DNA from: Tenrec ecaudatus
Lineage: Eukaryota > Chordata > Mammalia > Afrosoricida > Tenrecidae
Reading direction: 5' to 3'
Assembly: GCF_050624435.1 (NCBI RefSeq)
Contig: NC_134531.1
Coordinates: 259,360,812-259,424,811 of the forward strand
Length of the DNA: 64,000 nt
How positions within the stretch are numbered: position 1 is the first letter of the stretch; each line of letters begins with the position of its first letter. Of this stretch, positions 57,791 through 64,000 are shown piece after piece. A program made the position numbers and the translations under genes. A model generated the notes under the pieces. That model was not told the origin of the DNA. It was given only the letters and a program-made list of their open reading frames with translations, and ran no database searches.

Positions 57791-58640
57791 GAAAGTATTT
57801 GGTATAAAGTAGACACTTGTAAGCGTAGATATGCTTTAATTATGAGAAATCCTCATGATATTGTGTTCCATGTTCGTTCCTGTAAAGAATCCTCAGGAAT
57901 GTAATGTTACAGATAAACTGTAGAGGTATGACGATTTACATTTTCAGAAAATCATTCAAGATGGAGAATATGCCGAAAAAAATCACATCCAATATAATGC
58001 ATTCTAGTTTGCAAGGCGAAAAGTGGCCAATGAAGCTCTTCGGGGCAAAATATCATTTGACTAATGATGTGAGGGCAGAAACGTTAAACATTTGTTAAAA
58101 ACAAGTTCCATCTTTTTGAACTTCAACTGAAATTGCTAACACATGTTGGTCCCCAGTTCCATGCAGGGACGGTGCCCTCGGCTTTCTGCCACTTTGAAGT
58201 TCAGAGGCTCTCTCACCATCTCTAATTTAAGATCATCGGCTCAAATTGGACGTTAAAACTGTTTAGAGTTTAAGTCAGATAAATGAGAATATAATCACTA
58301 AGTAGGACACTTTCTCTGAATTATTTGAGTAAGATAAATTCTCGTTAGTCTTTTAAAGTAGACACTAGCAACAATAGGATGAAATATATGTGACAAAAGT
58401 GAAAAATAATTTATGGGATTTTGTTCTAGGCATCTGAATAAGCTGGTAATCGAGTCTCAAAATAACTGGAAGAGATCAGAGAGCTTTGCATAGCTCTTCA
58501 TCACTTAACGATATATTGTTAGATAATCTATTTGATCTTCATAGCATCTACAATATTGGTTGCAACAATTGGCTCAAACATAGCAATGGATGTAAGGTGG
58601 GTACAGGTCAGAGCCAAAGTCACCTACAAAATAATTACAT
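57791..58640. other. Intronic sequence, no clear feature
   Basis: Unique-looking A+T-rich sequence. A short GC-richer patch lies at about 58140-58220. No repeat family or coding signal was recognised. Confidence 0.4.
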
Positions 58641-58649
58641 CAAGAGGAA

Positions 58650-58790
58650 AAAGAATCCGGCTAAATTCTAGTTGTTAACAAGAAATGCGACTAGTTGTTT
58701 GCATGACAAGAGGTGGAACCAGAACTTGAGCTCTGAAGTTCTGATTTCCACACCCAGGGCTGATACATTGGCTCTCTTTTGGAAAATACA
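58650..58790 (+). repeat. MIR fragment
   Basis: AAGAGGTGGAACCAGAACTT, GAGCTCTGAAGTTCTGATTT and CCACACCCAGGGCTGATACA resemble the MIR 3' core (agtggcagagccaggatttgaacccaggtctg). Confidence 0.55.
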
Positions 58791-59073
58791 TTTCTTGGTC
58801 TGCTACTTTTTTGTTGTTTTGTACTATTTATGCATATTAATATAGGATAGGTAAAGCTATAGAGATGGTGACTGGGTTAATAATTGCCTAGGGGCGTGGC
58901 AGGGGAAGATGGGGGCAAATAGGTAACATCACGAGTATGAGAAGACCATGTTCTGAAATTGATTTGGGTGTTGATTGCACAATTTTTCTTACTATGGATG
59001 GATGATTGCATTGTATGATATGCAAAGTACATGACAATAAACTATTTTTTTAAATGATAGAATCTGAACCACC

Positions 59074-59110
59074 GTGTGTGTGTGTGTGTGTGTGTGTGTT
59101 TGTGTGTGTG
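59074..59110. repeat. (TG)n microsatellite
   Basis: About 36 bases of GT repeat with one interruption at 59100. Confidence 0.95.
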
Positions 59111-60394
59111 AACAAGCATCATAGTCTCAGGAAACAAAGGAGAATGTAAGCAGTACACTGAATAACTTCATTTGGTTCCAATATTTTTTATACAGCAAAT
59201 GCAACCTATTAACTTGTTCTAGTACATTTCTATTTCCTCTCACAAAGTAAAGTTTTCTGATTTGAAGCTTTAAATATGGCACTAAAAGAGTTAAAAATAT
59301 AATTGGAGTTCTGCTACTCTATTATGTTTGCAATATATGAGATGCGTGGGATTTATATAGTCTGGCTTGGCAGCCCTTTACATGCTTATTTGACCTAGGA
59401 GATAGATCAAATTCTGAACTTTCACCCTAAGAATAAGGCAGTTGTAATATACCTTATAATGTTACAAGATCAAACATAAGTAATATGTTTAATGTGTGCA
59501 TAATGCCATTAATTTTGAAACAGATTATTTATTCTGATATTTTCTTTGCATTTTAGCCTAGGGGTTATTTCATAAATTTCTTTTATTTACTTTAATAGTC
59601 TATGTTTGTTTATTTTCTAAAGAGAGTAAGAAGCAGTGACATAATAATTGTGATTCAGTAAATATATATATAAGGCATAGAAAAATATGAAAGGTCTTTC
59701 AATAATTCATTATTCCAAAGAATAAAAAATAACTCATGTTAATAAAATGTAAGAGTAGATTTCCAACTAATATACAGTGTGAATCTGTTATTTTATTTTT
59801 TGTACATGTGTCAGAGGAGCTAGAGATGAGCTTTCTTACTCATAAAATATAATCATTTTCTCCATCATTTCCTAAGTAATGAAGAGACAGTTTGATAATT
59901 ATATTTTTGAACTGTTAATTCACTTTAATGAACAAAATGCTGAATAAAGGAATTTACTTGTTAGCAGGATCTATTCTTCAAATAAATAAATATTCTATTC
60001 TTCAGAGATCCAAAATAAAGCAGAAACATTGATGCAGTTCCAGTTTCAGTTTGAATTATTATATAATTTTTGCCCTCTCAGTAAGGATTGCTATTCAGTA
60101 ATGACAACACAAAGCCTGACAAATGGAGCGATAAGAATGATGCATAAAAAAATAATAATAAAATAAATCCCCTAAAAAAAAAAGAATGATGCATAAAATG
60201 GCCAGAGGCCCTATCACACCTCCTCTAGCTTCCCTGTTGCCATGCGACGGAGGGCACACCTGCTCCATCCTCTATCCTTTATGTATCCTGACACCTGCTC
60301 TTCCTCCTCCAGAGGTCTCCTTATCTGCTGGGTTCCAGAATTCATTGCAAGGGTCACACAGGGCTCACAGACAATATTCCTGAGTGTACATCCT

Positions 60395-60790
60395 CACAAT
60401 TGTCATTAGGTTTGAGCCCATTGTCACAGCCACTGGGTCCATCCGTTTCATCAATGGCCTTCCTCTTTTTTACCGCCCTTCTACTTTACCAAGCCCTTTC
60501 CAGAAACTGGTCTCTCCTGACAACATGTCTAGAGTACATAAGATGAAGGATTTCTCCTAGTCTATAATGGGCATTTTGGCTGTACTTCTTCCAAGACAGA
60601 TTTGTTTGTTCTTTTGCCAATTTATAGCACTTTCAATATTCTTTACCAACACCATAATTTAAATGCATCAGTTCTTCTTGGTCATCTTTCCTCAATATCT
60701 AAATGTCATATGCACATGATGGGACTGAAAATACCATAGCCTGAGTCAGGTGCAGCATAATTCTTAAGGGATGGGCTTTTTTAGAGACAG
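60395..60790 (-). repeat. RTE/BovB-type LINE 3' fragment
   Basis: GAGCCCATTGTCACAGCCAC, CAATGGCCTTCCTCTTTTTT, ACTTCTTCCAAGACAGATTT and ACACCATAATTTAAATGCAT recur in the same order as in the copies at 560 and 56835. Truncated after AATTCTTAAGGGATGGGC. Confidence 0.75.
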
Positions 60791-61429
60791 TAATAGGTTA
60801 CCAAAAGCCAGAACCAGAAAACATTAAGGATACACTCCCAGTCTACAGAAACACCTCTCCATAGCCAGAAGCCAAATCTCTCTCTCTAGTCCTCAGCTGC
60901 TCGGCCACTCAGTGTCTTGATCTCCGGGTCAGAAAGCCCACCCGTGCTCTGCCTCGCAGTTTCCTAGTCTCAGTGCTTGTCCTCAGCTCTTTCTCATTGC
61001 CTCCTTTTCTTTATCTCGTCTCAGCCTAGCTTGAGTCCCACTGTCTCTGTGCCACAGCCTCTGGGGCCTCGGATCCGGCTACAGGCACTTCTGAGAGAGA
61101 TCTTGATTGTGTCCCTCTGCTGGTTCATCTTGTGATGGTCCTTGGATTTCTCTCTCTGTCTCTGTCTCATTCTGCTTCCCAAATGACTCTGTACACAGAA
61201 GAATGGTTTTGATGGGGAGGATTTTTCTGACTTTCAGAAGACTAGGTCCCCAAGAAAACATACTGGGGGCTTGATTCAAACTCTCTAGTAAGGTGCAGAC
61301 TTCAAATATATCCCACATGGATCCTGTCCATTAGCACCAGAGAAAGCCTCCTCTAAATGGGATTATAGTCATTGTCATAAAGGCTACATTTTATAATAAA
61401 TCACATGAGGTATTATGGTTTGAAGGACC

Positions 61430-62240
61430 ATATTAAGGAATTGACCGTCACACGAACTTCAAGATAAATCAAGAAAATATTGGAGTTAAAGATTTCATTT
61501 TATTTGCATCCACAATCCATGTTTATGGAAGCACCAGTCAAGAAATCAAACAATTTTGGAAAATGTGCACAATATCTTTTTAAAATGGTAAAGAGTAAAA
61601 CCATTACTTCGAAGATCAAGGTGTGGCAGACTCAAGTCATGATATCTTCGATCACTCTATAATGCATATGAAACCTGGATAAGGAAAAGCAGGGACTACT
61701 TGATGCATTAAATTTATGGTGTTTGTGAATGGTGTTGAATATGCAATGAACTGCCAGAAGAATAAACAAATTTATCTTGGAAGAACTACAGCTTGAATGA
61801 TGATTACAAGCTGGGATGTCAAAATTCCATCCCACATGCTTTGGACCAGTTATCAGGAGACACCAAAACCCAAATATACTACCATTACATCAATTACAAC
61901 TCATAGTGATCATGCAGAGCATTTCCAAGCATATACATCTTTGTGGGAACAGCTAGTCTCATAATCCGCCAAACCAAAGCCGAGCCTGTTGTTAGCCATC
62001 TGGTGCTTGCCTGGCAGCACCAGCGGGGACTCAGTTCTGGAAAAGGACACTCTGCTGGTTCAAGTATAGGGTCAGCAGAGAAGAGGAAGCCCTGCAAAAT
62101 AAATGGATTGACACCATATCTACAATGGGTTCAAGTAATAAAAAAAAAGTTAGATGGTACAAAACCGCACAATAGTTCGTGTTGTACTTGGGACCTCTGG
62201 AGTCACAAATGACTGACAGCATCTGAAAACAACCACGCAC
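61430..62240 (+). repeat. RTE/BovB-type LINE C-terminal part, with nested SINE
   Basis: Decayed frames carry the ENIGVKDFILFASTIHVYGS-type 'DFIFLG' block, TWIRKSRDYLMH and NCQKNKQIYLGRTTA. After the nested SINE (61862-62024) come FWKRTLCWF and KWIDTISTMGSS-like residues. The C-terminal order agrees with the RTE copy at 1385-2235. Confidence 0.72.
61862..62024 (-). repeat. AfroSINE nested in RTE copy
   Basis: CAATTACAACTCATAGTGAT, CATCTTTGTGGGAACAGCTA and TTGTTAGCCATCTGGTGCTT, ending CCTGGCAGCACCAGCGGGG. Flanking RTE words CAGGAGAC (left) and GGGGACTCAG (right) could be remains of a target-site duplication. Confidence 0.72.
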
Positions 62241-62339
62241 AACTTACAGAGTACATATAGAAATGGGATTTCCAAAAGTTTGTGGAAAAGTTATATTTTA
62301 ATTTCATCTTCCCATTAAACTTTTAATATTTCCTCTTCT

Positions 62340-62368
62340 TCACACACACACACACACACACACACACA
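62340..62368. repeat. (CA)n microsatellite
   Basis: A pure CA run of about 28 bases. Confidence 0.95.
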
Positions 62369-62579
62369 AATTGCTGCAAAATCATGGACATGTTTATTAA
62401 ACAAAGATAACATAAATTGAAACTTTTGTTTCTCGATGCATTTTCCATCTACCACAGGTTACCAGAATTATTTGGCTCACTGCTTTCTTCTCAGAAAAAT
62501 GAAAACAAACAAACATTGCCCCCTATCCCCTACAGCCCCCAGCTGGTGGTAGTATTGCTCCCTTTGAGAAACACTGGTG

Positions 62580-62765
62580 CAATCCCACCTTAGTGGGTTG
62601 CACACTGGGCTGCTAACCACATGCTCAGCAGTTCTAAAGTAGTAACAGACCTACAGGAGAGAGATGACGCTGTGTGTGCACAGTTACAACCTCAGAGACC
62701 CAGCGGAGGAGTTCCTCCCTCTCCTACAGGACCACGAATCAGAGCTGATGGGATAGCAATGCAAC
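62580..62765 (+). repeat. AfroSINE
   Basis: GTGGGTTGCACACTGGGCTG, CTAACCACATGCTCAGCAGT, GTTACAACCTCAGAGACCCA, TCCTACAGGACCACGAATCA and GATGGGATAGCAATG. Confidence 0.82.
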
Positions 62766-62871
62766 TTCTATCCTTCTGAAGGCAGTATTTCCATCTCCTT
62801 CACCCTTTCCTGGGGAAGTGGCATTACTTGAGCTAGAGGACTTGAAATGGAACTTTGGGCACCCACATCTA

Positions 62872-62985
62872 TTGCTGTCATTGTCAAGGGTCCTTGAATT
62901 GGTTCTGACTCCTAGCGACTTCTCTCCAAGAAAACAAAACTCTGTTCTGCATCCTTGGGAGACTCAAATTACGTTTCTTTTTAAT
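62872..62985 (-). repeat. RTE or AfroSINE 3' terminal fragment
   Basis: TGTCATTGTCAAGGGTCCTT, GAATTGGTTCTGACTCCTAG and CGACTTCTCTCC form the antisense 3' terminus shared by RTE and AfroSINE. Too short to assign. Confidence 0.5.
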
Positions 62986-64000
62986 GGCCGTTGAAGTTTC
63001 TGAACAAACATAAGACTAAAGGGACTGTATAGAGGATAGAGTAAGGTTCTCCAATGAAATTTTTAAAGGACAACCTGGCTACCGACAAAAACCAGGAGGT
63101 GCATTATCTGTTGTGATGGAAAAATATACCATGACACAACTTTCTGGTCCTTTTCTCATCAATGCAGGGTCCCATTTTCTCAAACTTTATCATTGTAATA
63201 CCTCATAATTACCCTGTGTCCTTTAAGAAAATATATCAAAATTAGTGCTTTGGAAGTTGAAGCAAAACAATGACAGGCATCATAACTTTCTGAGCTGAAC
63301 TCTATGCCTAGAATTTGATTGTCCTAGCAGGTTCCTTTGGTAGCAAATACACTGATTCAACCACACTCGCTGAAAAGGGAATGGCTGCCTATTTGAAAAT
63401 ACATATCCTCTCCTCTTTGGGGTTCACCATTTATAGGAAAACCACTTATAAAGATATTTTAGAGAAGATGAAATGACTATTAAGTATTAAAACTCTCATG
63501 AGACCTGACTTTATAAGGTTATGAATATAAAAATAAAGTCAGTATGGTCCTGGTCCTGAAGAAACAAAAAATTCATACATTTTCCCACCCATCTGTAACT
63601 AATTATACATTTATTATTAATTTTAAAACTTGCTCTTTTACCAATAATTTTTAAAATTTTACTAGTAGTAGATTTTAGTTTAAGGAGTATAGAGTAACTC
63701 ATAAATCTTACAAGACAATACAGGCTTACAATATTTATCTAAGTTCTTCCACCTTAAATAAAAACTTTAACCCTATTTTCTATGTGAAAATCTAGAGACG
63801 ATCCAAGTGTAATCAACTACACCATGCTCTTAGAAGGAAGCAAGTGTCTTTCAGACTCACCCATAGGAGAATAGATGTAGCACCATTCGGGAGTGCTCTT
63901 TATGATGTTAAAGAAATATTTCATTATGAAGAACATTACATGTAATGTCTGTTGGTAACCATGGAATATATAAATCTAGTGCCAATGAATTATAACATAA
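62986..64000. other. Intronic sequence, no clear feature
   Basis: A+T-rich, apparently single-copy. No repeat family, exon or RNA gene recognised to the window end. Confidence 0.45.

Larger units (their letters stand above)
48436..64000 (-). other. EPHA3: EPHA3 intron 11 (partial)
   Basis: At least 15.6 kb of intron upstream of exon 12. 49-51.7 kb: SINEs, MIR and an L1-type end. 51.7-54 kb: mostly unique A+T-rich sequence. 54.1-57.8 kb: nested AfroSINE/L1-type insertion, two SINEs and an RTE copy. 57.8-60.3 kb: mostly unique. 60.4-63 kb: RTE copies with a nested SINE. I searched for the kinase N-lobe exon (glycine loop, VAIK lysine, 'DHPNIIRLEGVV') and did not see it. Confidence 0.75.

Noticed and set aside
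63840..63960. Search for EPHA3 exon 11 near the right edge
   Set aside because: The stretch has no frame encoding the kinase N-lobe and no matching splice sites; the exon must be further upstream.

Overview
The window is a stretch of mammalian chromosome. Large introns, canonical GT/AG splice sites and very dense interspersed repeats all point that way. The repeats narrow the organism. There are many AfroSINE copies, tRNA-derived SINEs whose 3' part contains 'TAGGGTCGCTATGAGTCGG'-like sequence. There are also RTE/BovB-type LINE copies and a long L1-type 3' UTR family, together the repertoire of Afrotheria. A young-looking hAT element of the SPIN/URR1 type at 3376-3564 fits a tenrec such as Echinops better than an elephant or hyrax. 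This species call is an inference from repeats recalled from memory.

The only gene I can support is EPHA3, an Eph receptor tyrosine kinase, on the minus strand. Six coding exons are present, from the kinase hinge to the stop codon: 48374-48435 (62 nt), 46105-46314 (210), 27003-27152 (150), 24836-25029 (194), 10890-11045 (156) and 7801-7906 (106 including the stop). All reading phases join, every exon has consensus splice sites, and no frame-disrupting change is seen. Numbered on the usual 17-exon Eph layout these are exons 12-17. Exon 11 (kinase N-lobe) and everything 5' of it must lie beyond 64000. The 3' UTR runs down from 7800, probably to about 5195.

Layout by region. 1-5190: sequence downstream of the gene, with an L1-type 3' end, two RTE copies in inverted orientation, the hAT element, a SINE and an L2-like remnant. 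5195-7906: 3' UTR and last coding exon. 7907-10889: intron 16. 11046-24835: intron 15. 25030-27002: intron 14. 27153-46104: intron 13, including a 30-38 kb retrotransposon pile-up. 46315-48373: intron 12. 48436-64000: part of intron 11, with nested SINE/L1/RTE insertions.

I found no CRISPR array, bacterial-type operon, rRNA or functional tRNA gene. No new coding system is visible. The most interesting items are the candidate horizontally transferred hAT transposon, the afrotherian L1-type 3' UTR family (nested insertion, 5' inversion, tandem duplication, G-rich tract), a pair of adjacent short palindromes in intron 15, and repeat-poor candidate regulatory stretches in introns 13 and 11. Repeat boundaries are approximate, because they rest on reading against remembered consensus sequences rather than on an alignment.
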